DNA from: Pseudomonadota bacterium
GTDB taxonomy: Bacteria > Pseudomonadota > Alphaproteobacteria > Rhizobiales > Devosiaceae
Reading direction: 5' to 3'
Assembly (NCBI GenBank): GCA_023415605.1
Contig: JAEZKB010000135.1
Coordinates: 1 to 38,133 of the forward strand
Length of the DNA stretch: 38,133 bases
Positions 1 to 8,267 of this stretch are shown here, one piece after another. The position numbers were made by a program, and so were the translations under genes. Numbering within the stretch: position 1 is the first letter of the stretch; every line of letters begins with the position of its first letter. The notes under the pieces are model-generated. The model saw only the letters and a program-made list of their open reading frames with translations. It did no database searches and was not told the origin of the DNA.

Positions 1-55
1 AACGAACCGGACCGAAGGGGGGCGATGAAGGGGGCGACCTTCTCGCCCGGGTGCT

Positions 56-214
56 CTAGATCACGCGAAGCAACACTAGGATGATCACGATCACGAGCAC
101 GGTGCCGAGAATGCCCGACGGGTAGACCCCCCAGGAGCGGGAGTACGGCCACGACGGGATGGCACCGATGAGAAGCAGGATAAGAACGATAATGAGGATT
201 GTACCGAGACCCAT
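56..214 (-). CDS. DUF3309-family membrane micro-protein
   Basis: A 52-aa protein. The N-terminal half starts MGLGTILIIVLILLLIGAIP, a central stretch carries the Trp/Tyr/Pro-rich motif SWPYSRSWGVYPSG, and a second hydrophobic stretch ends in LLRVI. This hydrophobic, P-S-W-P-Y-S-x-x-W-G-Y/V-Y-P-S-G, hydrophobic pattern is the hallmark of the DUF3309 family, which is common in Hyphomicrobiales and has no known function. I infer that both ends sit in the inner membrane. The ATG is supported by an AAGGAG Shine-Dalgarno seven bases upstream. It lies 40 bp downstream of another small membrane ORF on the same strand, so the two are probably co-transcribed. Confidence 0.85.
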   Translation of the reverse strand: MGLGTILIIVLILLLIGAIPSWPYSRSWGVYPSGILGTVLVIVIILVLLRVI

Positions 215-254
215 AGGGGAGGCTCCTTCTTGTTATGTGACGCTGAGAGCAGTC

Positions 255-422
255 CTAGAGAACGGCAAACAGTAGTGCGGCGGCAGCAGCGAGAATAGCG
301 AGGGCAGGCAACGCGGCACCGAGCAGGGCGTCGTAATGCGTCTTGCCGTCATATCCTTCCGGCACCCAGGCCATTGCGGAACGGCCCGCATGCTCGAGAT
401 TGGCGATTTCGATCTGAGTCAT
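255..422 (-). CDS. small hypothetical protein with C-terminal membrane segment
   Basis: A 55-aa ORF. The polar N-terminal half includes MTQIEIANLEHAGRSAMAWV and is followed by an Ala/Leu-rich hydrophobic stretch of about 20 residues at the extreme C-terminus (residues 36-55), so it would be tail-anchored in the membrane. I do not recognise the family. Support for a real gene is the clean polar-then-hydrophobic composition, its position directly upstream of the DUF3309 gene, and a possible promoter upstream. The ribosome-binding site (GAAGGG) is weak and distant, so the start and even the reality of the gene are less certain than for its neighbour. Confidence 0.5.
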   Translation of the reverse strand: MTQIEIANLEHAGRSAMAWVPEGYDGKTHYDALLGAALPALAILAAAAALLFAVL

Positions 423-504
423 CGCGACGTACCCTTCGTCTTATGACCAGAGGGGAGGGCCCCGGTCTCCGCTTTTGGATCACGCATATCTGCGCTGGCC
501 AAAT

Positions 505-530
505 AATGCGGCCTGCGGGATTTTGGTTCC
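505..530 (-). promoter_or_regulatory. candidate general-stress (EcfG-type) promoter
   Basis: Reading the minus strand, GGAAC (530-526) is followed by 17 bases and then CATT (508-505). The alphaproteobacterial EcfG/RpoE2 consensus is GGAAC-N16/17-CGTT, so this is one mismatch away. It lies about 80 bp upstream of the 55-aa ORF and would drive the two-gene small-membrane-protein unit. Matches of this quality arise by chance in a window of this size, so the call is tentative. Confidence 0.3.
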
Positions 531-560
531 TGAGGGGATCGAAATAGTGTCCAGCGCAGA

Positions 561-1439
561 CTACTCGACGCGCACGACGTCTACCGACTGCTTGGCCTTG
601 TGGTCACCGCTGGTGCGCAACACGCCGATGATGGGAGAGATGTCGGAATAATCACGGCCGTGGCCGATGGTGATGTGATCGGCGCCGGCCAGCATGGCGT
701 TGGTGGGATCGAACTCCATCCAGCCCTGATGCACCCCGCACCAGACGCGTACCCAGGCGTGCATCGCATCCGCGCCCTCGAGCCGCGGCTTACCCTTGGG
801 CGGGATGGTTCGGAGAAAGCCCGAGACGTAACCTGCTGGAATGCCCACGCCGCGCAATCCGGCAATCATCACATGCACGAAATCCTGGCAGACGCCGCGC
901 TTCAGGTTGAAGGCCTCCAGCGGCGGGGTATCCACCTTGGTAGCTTTCTTGTCATAGGCGAAGTCGCGATGAATGGAGAGGCAGAAGTCCATCGCGGCGG
1001 CCATCACCGAGTGGGTGCGGTCGACGCTTTGCTGCGCATAGGCGGTAATTTGCCGGCTCAGCGGCACGCGGGGTGAGGCGGCGAGGAAATGGTGCGGTGA
1101 GCCGGCGTCCATCGACCAGATACCCGAGATCTCGCCCTGCAGCGCTTCGAGCGTCGGCGACAGGTCGACCGGCTTATCCAGATCGTCCACCTGCACTCGC
1201 GCGGTCAGGCGCACATCGAGATGGTCGTGATAGTCGTCATAGGCGATGGTGGTGACGTTGTTCTCGAAAAAGTCGAGGAAGGTCGTCTCCATCTTCGGCT
1301 TCGGGTCGAAGGAAAGCGACGAGGCGATGACGCGCTGCACGCCGGGAATGGAGATCGGCAAGACGCGGACGAGGTGCCGGTCGCCATGCACCGAGGCGTC
1401 GTAGTCGTAGTGCAGCTCCAGTCTCACGTCGTAGAGCAT
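561..1439 (-). CDS. transglutaminase-like cysteine protease family protein
   Basis: A 292-aa protein of the bacterial transglutaminase-like family. The N-terminal half (about 1-130) is the beta-rich Bact_transglu_N region. The core carries the papain-like triad: Cys184 in RGVCQDFVHV, His227 in DAMHAWVRVW and Asp244 in WMEFDPTNAML. No signal peptide is visible, so it is probably cytoplasmic. It is the third gene of a minus-strand set with the ATP-grasp/alpha-E gene only 12 bp upstream and a DUF2126 transglutaminase before that. In this family the enzyme is more often a peptidase or amidase than a protein cross-linker. In this cluster it may cleave or transfer an amide made by the partner ligases, which is inference; the substrate is unknown. 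Confidence 0.9.
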   Translation of the reverse strand: MLYDVRLELHYDYDASVHGDRHLVRVLPISIPGVQRVIASSLSFDPKPKMETTFLDFFENNVTTIAYDDYHDHLDVRLTARVQVDDLDKPVDLSPTLEALQGEISGIWSMDAGSPHHFLAASPRVPLSRQITAYAQQSVDRTHSVMAAAMDFCLSIHRDFAYDKKATKVDTPPLEAFNLKRGVCQDFVHVMIAGLRGVGIPAGYVSGFLRTIPPKGKPRLEGADAMHAWVRVWCGVHQGWMEFDPTNAMLAGADHITIGHGRDYSDISPIIGVLRTSGDHKAKQSVDVVRVE

Positions 1440-1451
1440 GCGCTCGGTCCC

Positions 1452-3863
1452 CTAGACGAAGTAGCTGGCAGCAATGAGATCGGCGAGGCGGCCGATACCG
1501 TTACCCAACCGACCGAGCTTGTCGGTGGTCATATGTTCCGGCTCGGCAATGCGAAGTTCGGTGTGAAGTTCCAAAGCGGCCTTGGCGGCGACGCCGAGGT
1601 GGCCATCTTCGAGACCGCCCGGCAACCGTTCGAGCTGCTCGCGCAATTCGGCGATCTGGAACAGCACCGAGCGCGGGTTAAGCGGATCGAGCACCAGAAG
1701 GTCGACATAGGAGTTGGAGCCGGCGCTCACCGAATAGCGGCGGCGATGGGTCATGACGCTGTCGCCGATCTCGAGCAGCATGTCGAGCGCACCTTCCGGC
1801 GCCTTGGCGCCGGTGAACCAGCCGACAATGCCGGCCAGCTGAATGCCGCGCTCAAGGCGGCGGCCGATCTCGAGGAAGCGCCAGCCGGCGAAGCGATACA
1901 TGTTCTCGTGCACAAGGCCGGAGAAGCCGGCGAGCTTTCGCAGCAGCACGGTCATGGCGCGCGTGGCGTCGTCGCCGGGCTGCACCCGGGCGGCAAAGTT
2001 GCGCGAGGTCTTGCGCAGATCGGCCAGCGCCAGCCAGCCATCGGGCGAGAAGCGGTCGCGGATCTGGCCGGCCGAGTGTACCGCGCTATCGATGGCCGAT
2101 AGCAGTCCGGATGGCATCGCTTGGCTGGCGTCGACGCCGATGCCGTCCAGATAGGTGCGCGTGTGCTTGAGGATGGGCAGGTCGGAGTTCGATAGCTCCG
2201 CGAGGCGCGCATTGTAGGCGCGGAGGATACGCACTGTCGCTTCACAACGTTCGGCATAGCGCCCGAGCCACAGCAGGTTGTCGGCGGCGCGGCTGGGCAG
2301 ACTGCCGGCGCTGTTGCGTACGAGTTTCTCGCCATCCTGCGGAAGCAGGGTCACGCGTTCGACCGGCTTGTCCGACACCACCCAGACGTCGGCCGCCTGA
2401 CCGCCCGACTGCATGGCGATGGCGGTGGTGTCGGTGGTCGACCCGACGCGGGCGAAGCCGCCCGGCATGATGATCCAGCCGTCGCTGGTGCGGGCCGCAT
2501 AGACGCGGAGCGTGATCGGTCGTGGCTCAAGCCGGCCGTTGATGTGCACCGGGGCAGTGGAAAGGCGGACCGGCTCCTGCCCGACGAGGCTCGACCCTTC
2601 CGATTCCAACCGGCGCAGCATGGCGGCGCGCGCGTTCTCGCCCAGCGTCGAGCCGAGGAAGGTGGCCTTGTGGTCGTCGATGGCGAGGCCGGTCGCGAAG
2701 GCCGGGCCGACCATCAGCTGGTCGAAATTTTCGATGACATGCTGCCGTTCGGCCGGCTGGCCGCACCACCAGGTGGCGATGGTGGGGAGAGCCAGTTCCT
2801 CCCCCATCAGTTCGCGCGCCAGCCGCGGCATGAAGGCATTGAAGGCGCGGGTTTCGAGAATCCCCGAGCCCAGCGCATTGACCATTGAGATCGAGCCCTG
2901 GCGCAGCGCTTCGGTCATGCCGGGAGTGCCGATGCGACTGTCGTAACGCAGTTCCAGCGGGTCGGCGAAGCTGGCGTCCATGCGGCGCCAGAGCACCGAC
3001 ACGGACTTGAGGCCGGAGACGGTGCGGACCATCACCTTGCCGTTCTCGACCACCAGGTCCTCGCCCTCGAGCAGCATGAAGCCGAGGTAGCGGGCAATGT
3101 AGGCGTGCTCGAAATAGGTCTCGTTGTGCTGGCCGGGGGTCAGGATGCCGACGCGACCGCCTTCGCTCCGGGCGAGGGTATTGAGGCTGTCGCGGAAGGC
3201 GCGGAAGAAGCCGGCGAGGCGGTGGACATGCAGCCCGGCATAGACGTCGGAGAGGGCGCGGGTGGTCGCCACCCGGTTTTCCAGGGCAAAGCCGGCGCCC
3301 GAGGGAGCTTGGGTGCGGTCGCCCAGCACCCACCAGCCGCCATCCGGCCCGCGACCGAGTTCAAAGGCGCAGAAATGCAGGTAGTGCCCGCTGCTCGGTT
3401 TCACGCCGACCATGGGGCGGAGGAATTCGGTATTGCGGGCAATGAGTTCGGGCGGGAGGACGCCGCGGCGCACGAGCTCGTTGTTGCTGTAGATGTCGGC
3501 CATCAGCCGTTCGAGCAGCTCGGCCCGCTGCTTCAAGCCCGTAGTGATCTGCTGCCAGTCATCATCGCCGATCAGCAGCGGCACATGGGCCAGCGGCCAG
3601 GCGCGCTCCTTGCCCTCGGCACCGTCATACTTGCGGTAGAACACGCCGGCGTCGCGCAGATACTGGTCGGCGCGCTCGAAACGACCGGCAAGTTCGGTGG
3701 CGCCGAGCTCGTCGAAAGCGCTGATCAGCTTGCGCCAAACAGGCTTGACCTGCCCGTCGGGGCCGATCATTTCGTCCGGAATCCCGGGTAGCAGCCTATA
3801 GTCGGCAACGAGGCTCGGCCCCGCCGCCTTCTTACCGGCCGTACGCTCTTTCCGCTTTTCCAT
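1452..3863 (-). CDS. circularly permuted ATP-grasp / alpha-E fusion protein (DUF404-DUF407-DUF403)
   Basis: An 803-aa two-part protein. Residues about 90-500 are a circularly permuted ATP-grasp domain, with motifs such as GVKPSSGHYLHFCAFELG and LTPGQHNETYFEHAYIARYLG and the conserved stretch VNALGSGILETRAFNAFMP. Residues about 521-803, beginning SLPSRAADNLLWLGRYAERC, are an all-helical alpha-E (DUF403) domain. In many bacteria these are two adjacent genes of roughly 470 and 315 aa; here they are fused. ATP-grasp enzymes activate a carboxylate as acyl-phosphate and join it to an amine, so a carboxylate-amine ligase is expected; the substrates are not known. It lies between two transglutaminase genes, 73 bp from one and 12 bp from the other, which suggests one operon and one pathway. 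Confidence 0.92.
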   Translation of the reverse strand: MEKRKERTAGKKAAGPSLVADYRLLPGIPDEMIGPDGQVKPVWRKLISAFDELGATELAGRFERADQYLRDAGVFYRKYDGAEGKERAWPLAHVPLLIGDDDWQQITTGLKQRAELLERLMADIYSNNELVRRGVLPPELIARNTEFLRPMVGVKPSSGHYLHFCAFELGRGPDGGWWVLGDRTQAPSGAGFALENRVATTRALSDVYAGLHVHRLAGFFRAFRDSLNTLARSEGGRVGILTPGQHNETYFEHAYIARYLGFMLLEGEDLVVENGKVMVRTVSGLKSVSVLWRRMDASFADPLELRYDSRIGTPGMTEALRQGSISMVNALGSGILETRAFNAFMPRLARELMGEELALPTIATWWCGQPAERQHVIENFDQLMVGPAFATGLAIDDHKATFLGSTLGENARAAMLRRLESEGSSLVGQEPVRLSTAPVHINGRLEPRPITLRVYAARTSDGWIIMPGGFARVGSTTDTTAIAMQSGGQAADVWVVSDKPVERVTLLPQDGEKLVRNSAGSLPSRAADNLLWLGRYAERCEATVRILRAYNARLAELSNSDLPILKHTRTYLDGIGVDASQAMPSGLLSAIDSAVHSAGQIRDRFSPDGWLALADLRKTSRNFAARVQPGDDATRAMTVLLRKLAGFSGLVHENMYRFAGWRFLEIGRRLERGIQLAGIVGWFTGAKAPEGALDMLLEIGDSVMTHRRRYSVSAGSNSYVDLLVLDPLNPRSVLFQIAELREQLERLPGGLEDGHLGVAAKAALELHTELRIAEPEHMTTDKLGRLGNGIGRLADLIAASYFV

Positions 3864-3936
3864 TGCCCCAGCGAAATCCCTTGCGCCCGGATTCGCAAGG
3901 AACTTTCGGGAGCAGAGTCAACACATCTGACCTAAA

Positions 3937-6900
3937 TCAGAGCGGACGCCGCAAGTCCAGCGTCAGCGGGAATTCTCCGGAGATCTCCTCTGGCGGCGGC
4001 ACGAAAGCTCCCGGCGTGTGGCCGTTGGCGATAAAGCGCGCCAGCCGACGGGCTTCGGCTTCGTTGCCATTGACCGGAAAAGTCTCGTAATTGCGGCCGC
4101 CCGGATGGGCGGTGTGATAGACGCAGCCGCCGATCGAACGGGCCGACCAGGTGTCGTAAATGTCGAAGGTCAGCGGCGAATTGACCGGCAGGCGCGGATG
4201 CATGCCCGCAGCCGGTTGCCAGGCCTTGAAACGGACCCCCGCGACTGCTGTCCCGGCGATTTCCGTCATCTTCAGCGGCACGCGGCGGCCATTGCAGGTG
4301 ACGATGTAGCGCTCGGGATTGAGGCCCTCGAGTTTCACTTGAAGTCGTTCGACCGATGAATCAACGAAGCGCACGGTGCCGCCGATGGCGCCCTGTTCCC
4401 CCATCACGTGCCACGGCTCCAGCGCCTGGTTGAGGGTGAGCTTCATCCCGCCATATTCAACCTCGCCGCAGAAGGGGAAGCGGAATTCGAGCTGGGCGGC
4501 GAACCACTCCGGGTCGAGGTCGAAGCCGTGCTGGCGCAGATCGTCCAACACGTCGAGGAAGTCGGCCCAGACATAATGCGGCAGCATGAAACGATCGTGC
4601 AGCGTGGTGCCCCAACGGATGAACGAGCCATCCTTGTGCTGCTTCCAGAAGCGGGCGATGAGGGCGCGGACCAGCACCTGCTGCGCGAGATTCATGCGCG
4701 CATCCGGCGGCATTTCGAAACCGCGGAACTCGACCAGCCCAAGACGCCCGGTGGGTCCATCGGGCGAGTAGAGCTTGTCGATGCAGATTTCCGAGCGGTG
4801 GGTGTTGCCGGTGACGTCGACCAGGAGGTTGCGGAAGAGTCGGTCCACGAGCCAGGGCAGGGGCGTATCGCTCGATCCCGGCGGCGGCACCTGCTTCAAC
4901 GCGATCTCCAGCTCGTAGAGGCTGTCATGGCGCGCCTCGTCGCCGCGGGGCGCCTGCGAGGTCGGGCCGATGAAGAGGCCGGAAAACAGGTAGCTCAGCG
5001 ATGGATGGTGCTGCCACTGCAGCACGAGGCTCTTGAGCAGGTCCGGGCGGCGCAGGAACGGGCTGTCATTCGGCGTGGCGCCGCCGACCACGACATGATT
5101 GCCGCCGCCGGTGCCGACATGCTTGCCGTCGATCATGAACTTGTCGGCGCCCAGCCGGCTCAAGCGCGCTTCCTCATAGACGGCAGTGGTGGTCGCGACG
5201 CACTCGTCCCAGTTGGATGCCGGGTGGATGTTCACTTCGATGACGCCCGGGTCGGGGGCGACGCGGATGACATTGAGGCGGTGGTCGGCGGGCGGCGCAT
5301 AGCCTTCGATATGCACCGGCAATCCGAGCGACTTCGCGGCTTCTTCCGCGGACGCGACCAGTTCGAGGTAGTCCTCCAATTCCGCCACCGGCGGCAGAAA
5401 GACGCAGAGATGGCCATCGCGCACTTCGGCCGTGATCGCCGTGCGAACCTGGCCCTCGATCTCGGAGATCACCTGTTCGGCGCGATCCTGCTGGACGGTC
5501 GGATCGGCAGTGAAGGAGGCTTGGCCGAGTTCGCGTTCGCCCGGCGATTTCACCAGGCTCTCGGGGTCAGGCAGGGGACCGCGCGGCGCCAGCGGATCGA
5601 GTGGCACCACGTGCGGATAGGCGGTGCCCGAGAGGTGCTTCAGCGACGCTAGCGGCAGGCGATAGCCGGCGGGCGAGTCACCGGGCGCCAGGAACAGCTT
5701 GCCGCGCCGGGTCTTCCACTTCTCCGTCAACCAGCGCCTGTCCGTCGCCAATGCGTTCCAACGCTGCACCGGCAGCACATAGCCGGTCGCCTTGGTCAGA
5801 CCACGTTCGAACACGGTCGACATGCGCGAACGCGCTTCCGCGTCGTCGAGCTTGTTGTTAGTCGGGTCGACATTGTCGGGAAGTTTGGCTTCCTTGAGCA
5901 GCCACTCACCTGGATCCTCATAGGCCGCGTCGATGGTTTCAGTGCCCAGCCCCAGATTGGCGGCGATTGCACCGAGCAGTCTTTGCGCGTCTTCAGTAGT
6001 GGCTGGGGTCTGCTGGTGCTCGCGGGCGATCAGCTTGTCGTCGCGCCACACCGATTTTCCATCGGCGCGCCAATAGAGCGAGAAGGTCCAGCGCGGCAGC
6101 GTTTCGCCGGGATACCACTTGCCCTGGCCGTAGTGCAGCAGCCCGCCCGGGGCGAAACGGTCGCGCAAGCGGCGGATCAGGGCATCGGCCTTGGCGCGCT
6201 TGGTTGGCCCGACGGCGTCGGTATTCCACTCGCCGCTTTCGAAGTCGTCGATCGAGACGAACGTCGGTTCGCCACCCATTGTGAGGCGCACGTCGCCATC
6301 CGCCAGCGACTGGTCGATCTTGTGCCCAAGCGCGTTGAGCCGCTCCCAGCTTTCGTCGGAGAACGGCTTGGTGATGCGCGGGTGCTCAGCGACACGGGTC
6401 ACCTTCATGTCGAAGGCAAAGTCGGCGTTAACCGGTCCGACAGCCGAAAAGCCGCCGGTAATCGGTGCAGCATTGCGATAGTGGGGTGTGGCGGCGAGCG
6501 GCACATGGCTTTCGCCCGTCAACAGACCCGAAGTCGGGTCCAGCCCGATCCAGCCGGCACCGGGGAGATAGACCTCGCACCAGGCGTGGAGGTCGGTGAA
6601 GTCCACCGACGTCCCCGGCGGCCCATCGAGGGATACCAGGTCGGGCTTGAGCTGGATGAGATACCCCGAAACGAAGCGGGCGGCGAAGCCGAGATGGCGC
6701 AGCGCCTGGACCAGCAGCCAGCTGGAATCGCGGCACGAGCCCTGCGCATTGCCCAGCGTCTCCTCAGGCGAATAGACGCCGGGTTCGAGCCGGACGATAT
6801 AGCCGACCTCGCGCTGCACGCGCGCGTTGAGGCCGGTGATGAAGGTTACCGTGTTGGTCGGGGTGGGATCGATGCCATCGAGGAAATTCTGCAGCAGCGG

Positions 6901-7272
6901 CCCGGCCGGCTCGGGCTGGCGATAGATCGACAGGTCCTCGCGCAGCTCCTCGGGATAGTCGAAGGGCCAGGTTTCCGCCGACTCTTCGACGAAGAAGTCG
7001 AACGGGTTGTAGACCGTCATGTCGGCGACGAGATCGACTTCGATCTTGAGTTCGGTCACCGGCTCGGGAAACACGAAACGGGCGAGATAATTGCCGTATG
7101 GATCCTGCTGCACATTCACGAAGTGCTGGCTTGGATGCACCTTCAGCGAATGGCTCAGCACCTTGGTCTTGCTGTGCGGGGCCGGCTGCAGGCGGATGAT
7201 CTGAGGTTGCAGGATGACCGGGCGGTCGTACTTGTAGTGCGTCAGATGGTAGACGGCGGCTTTGATCGACAT
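3937..7272 (-). CDS. transglutaminase / DUF2126 fusion protein
   Basis: A 1111-aa protein that leads the cluster. The N-terminal 90 residues are a Bact_transglu_N region. A transglutaminase core follows with the full triad: Cys180 in AQGSCRDSSW, His229 in TDLHAWCEVY and Asp245 in GWIGLDPTSGL. From about residue 330 to the end is the large DUF2126 region, with conserved stretches such as RLTMGGEPTFVSIDD, PHVVPLDPLAPRG, HVGTGGGNHVVVGG and FRGFEMPPDARMNLAQQ. Comparative-genomic work on amidoligases has placed this type of domain near COOH-NH2 ligases; the biochemistry is untested as far as I know. A protein carrying both a predicted amide-forming and an amide-cleaving module, beside an ATP-grasp ligase, suggests synthesis and trimming of a small peptide or modified metabolite. 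No signal peptide is seen. Confidence 0.92.
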   Translation of the reverse strand: MSIKAAVYHLTHYKYDRPVILQPQIIRLQPAPHSKTKVLSHSLKVHPSQHFVNVQQDPYGNYLARFVFPEPVTELKIEVDLVADMTVYNPFDFFVEESAETWPFDYPEELREDLSIYRQPEPAGPLLQNFLDGIDPTPTNTVTFITGLNARVQREVGYIVRLEPGVYSPEETLGNAQGSCRDSSWLLVQALRHLGFAARFVSGYLIQLKPDLVSLDGPPGTSVDFTDLHAWCEVYLPGAGWIGLDPTSGLLTGESHVPLAATPHYRNAAPITGGFSAVGPVNADFAFDMKVTRVAEHPRITKPFSDESWERLNALGHKIDQSLADGDVRLTMGGEPTFVSIDDFESGEWNTDAVGPTKRAKADALIRRLRDRFAPGGLLHYGQGKWYPGETLPRWTFSLYWRADGKSVWRDDKLIAREHQQTPATTEDAQRLLGAIAANLGLGTETIDAAYEDPGEWLLKEAKLPDNVDPTNNKLDDAEARSRMSTVFERGLTKATGYVLPVQRWNALATDRRWLTEKWKTRRGKLFLAPGDSPAGYRLPLASLKHLSGTAYPHVVPLDPLAPRGPLPDPESLVKSPGERELGQASFTADPTVQQDRAEQVISEIEGQVRTAITAEVRDGHLCVFLPPVAELEDYLELVASAEEAAKSLGLPVHIEGYAPPADHRLNVIRVAPDPGVIEVNIHPASNWDECVATTTAVYEEARLSRLGADKFMIDGKHVGTGGGNHVVVGGATPNDSPFLRRPDLLKSLVLQWQHHPSLSYLFSGLFIGPTSQAPRGDEARHDSLYELEIALKQVPPPGSSDTPLPWLVDRLFRNLLVDVTGNTHRSEICIDKLYSPDGPTGRLGLVEFRGFEMPPDARMNLAQQVLVRALIARFWKQHKDGSFIRWGTTLHDRFMLPHYVWADFLDVLDDLRQHGFDLDPEWFAAQLEFRFPFCGEVEYGGMKLTLNQALEPWHVMGEQGAIGGTVRFVDSSVERLQVKLEGLNPERYIVTCNGRRVPLKMTEIAGTAVAGVRFKAWQPAAGMHPRLPVNSPLTFDIYDTWSARSIGGCVYHTAHPGGRNYETFPVNGNEAEARRLARFIANGHTPGAFVPPPEEISGEFPLTLDLRRPL

Positions 7273-7329
7273 GCGGTCAGGCGCTCACTCGTTCGCACAA
7301 AAGGACTTCCCGGAGAGGACGATAGCACG

Positions 7330-7354
7330 AATGCCGGCCGCGGCTAGGCGTTCC
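7330..7354 (-). promoter_or_regulatory. candidate general-stress (EcfG-type) promoter for the transglutaminase cluster
   Basis: On the minus strand GGAAC (7354-7350) is followed by 16 bases and CATT (7333-7330), one mismatch from GGAAC-N16-CGTT. It ends about 58 bp before the ATG of the DUF2126 gene at 7272, a sensible promoter distance. The candidate promoter at 505-530 has the same CATT variant. Tentative. Confidence 0.3.
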
Positions 7355-7356
7355 CT

Positions 7357-7374
7357 TGCATGGTCATCCATGCA
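7357..7374. promoter_or_regulatory. 18-bp inverted repeat upstream of alkB, possible operator
   Basis: TGCATGGTCATCCATGCA is a dyad with perfect 7-bp arms and a 4-bp centre. It lies in the 136-bp divergent intergenic region, 34 bp before the AlkB start and next to the candidate DUF2126 promoter. Its position would let one regulator act on both directions. It could also be a chance palindrome; no factor is identified. Confidence 0.35.
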
Positions 7375-7408
7375 CGGAACCCGGTGTTCGTTCGGGAATT
7401 GCACCGCC

Positions 7409-7978
7409 ATGAGCCAGGCCGACCTCTTCGCCGCCGAACCGCTGCTACCGCCCGGACTGCGCTATGAACCGACCTTGATCGGCCCGGGCCAGGCGGCCGA
7501 ACTGGAGCAGCACATCGTTGCGCTGCCCTTCGTCGAGTTCCAGTTCCACGGCTTCACCGGCAAGCGACGCGTCGTCTCGTTCGGATGGAAGTATGATTTC
7601 GCGGCAGCCCGGCTGATGCCGGCCGAACCGATCCCGGCCTGGATGTTGCCGCTGCGCGAGCGGGCAGCCCGGTTCGCCGAACTCGATGCCGACGCGCTGG
7701 AGCAGGTGCTGGTTACCGAATATCAGCCGGGTGCGGCGATCGGCTGGCACAGAGACAAAGCCGTGTTCGACGAGGTCGTCGGCGTCTCGTTCGGAGCCGC
7801 CTGCACCATGCGCTTCCGCCGCGCCCTCGATGGCGGCCGCTGGGAGCGGATGAATGTCGAACTGCAGCCGGGCTCGGCCTACCTCATCGCCGGCGAAGCG
7901 CGCTCGGTGTGGGAGCATTCCATCCCGCCGGTCGAAAACCTGCGCTATTCGGTGACCTTCCGCTCGATGCGCCGCTAG
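7409..7978 (+). CDS. alkB: AlkB-family Fe(II)/2-oxoglutarate dioxygenase
   Basis: A 189-aa non-heme iron dioxygenase of the 2OG-Fe(II) oxygenase family related to AlkB, which removes alkyl groups from nucleic-acid bases by oxidative dealkylation. The iron-binding HxD...H set is complete: His114 and Asp116 in GWHRDKAVFD, and His170 in VWEHSIPP. The C-terminal RxxxxxR, Arg179 and Arg185 in NLRYSVTFR, binds 2-oxoglutarate. The reading frame is open 49 codons further upstream, but MSQADLFAAEPLLPPG is the typical N-terminus of these proteins, so I use the ATG at 7409. It converges with the small minus-strand gene that follows; the two stop codons overlap by 4 bp. Whether it repairs DNA or acts on tRNA or another substrate cannot be told from sequence. 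Confidence 0.9.
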   Translation: MSQADLFAAEPLLPPGLRYEPTLIGPGQAAELEQHIVALPFVEFQFHGFTGKRRVVSFGWKYDFAAARLMPAEPIPAWMLPLRERAARFAELDADALEQVLVTEYQPGAAIGWHRDKAVFDEVVGVSFGAACTMRFRRALDGGRWERMNVELQPGSAYLIAGEARSVWEHSIPPVENLRYSVTFRSMRR

Positions 7979-8217
7979 ATGCCGTTGATGCGGTTCTGCT
8001 CGAGCAGGAACTCCTCGCACTCCTCAAGAGTGGCGGAGAAGTCGTACCGGGCATTGCCAAAGACGATCTTGAAGTCCTCATCGCGCAGCATGTAGCCGCC
8101 ATGGGCATCGATCTTGGGGTTGCGCTTTTGCGCGATCAGGAGGCTGAGATTGTAAGGCCGGCATAGGCGTCTCACCTGCCGTTCCTGCGCGGTTTGGGTA
8201 TGGGCTCTGCTGCTCAT
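7975..8217 (-). CDS. hypothetical protein, 80 aa
   Basis: An 80-aa soluble protein with a basic N-terminal half (MSSRAHTQTAQERQVRRLCR) and an acidic C-terminal half containing FSATLEECEEFLLEQNRING. The central motif NPKIDAHGGYMLRDEDFKIVFG looks conserved but I cannot assign a family. I chose the ATG at 8217 because the upstream in-frame start at 8253 would run into the divergent LysR gene. Its stop overlaps the AlkB stop tail to tail. Codon use fits the window. Function unknown. Confidence 0.7.
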   Translation of the reverse strand: MSSRAHTQTAQERQVRRLCRPYNLSLLIAQKRNPKIDAHGGYMLRDEDFKIVFGNARYDFSATLEECEEFLLEQNRINGI

Positions 8218-8267
8218 GCTGCCTCTATAGCGATTGAGCCTCCGGGCTGCCAATGCTTAAGTGCGGC

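Noticed and set aside
1221..2102. Long plus-strand open frame opposite the ATP-grasp and transglutaminase genes.
   Set aside because: It is a high-GC antisense shadow: no family-like motifs, no ribosome-binding site, fully inside well-supported minus-strand genes.
4408..7347. Two long plus-strand open frames (4408-5652 and 5983-7347) opposite the DUF2126 gene.
   Set aside because: They mirror the codon pattern of the real gene and lack any recognisable domain.
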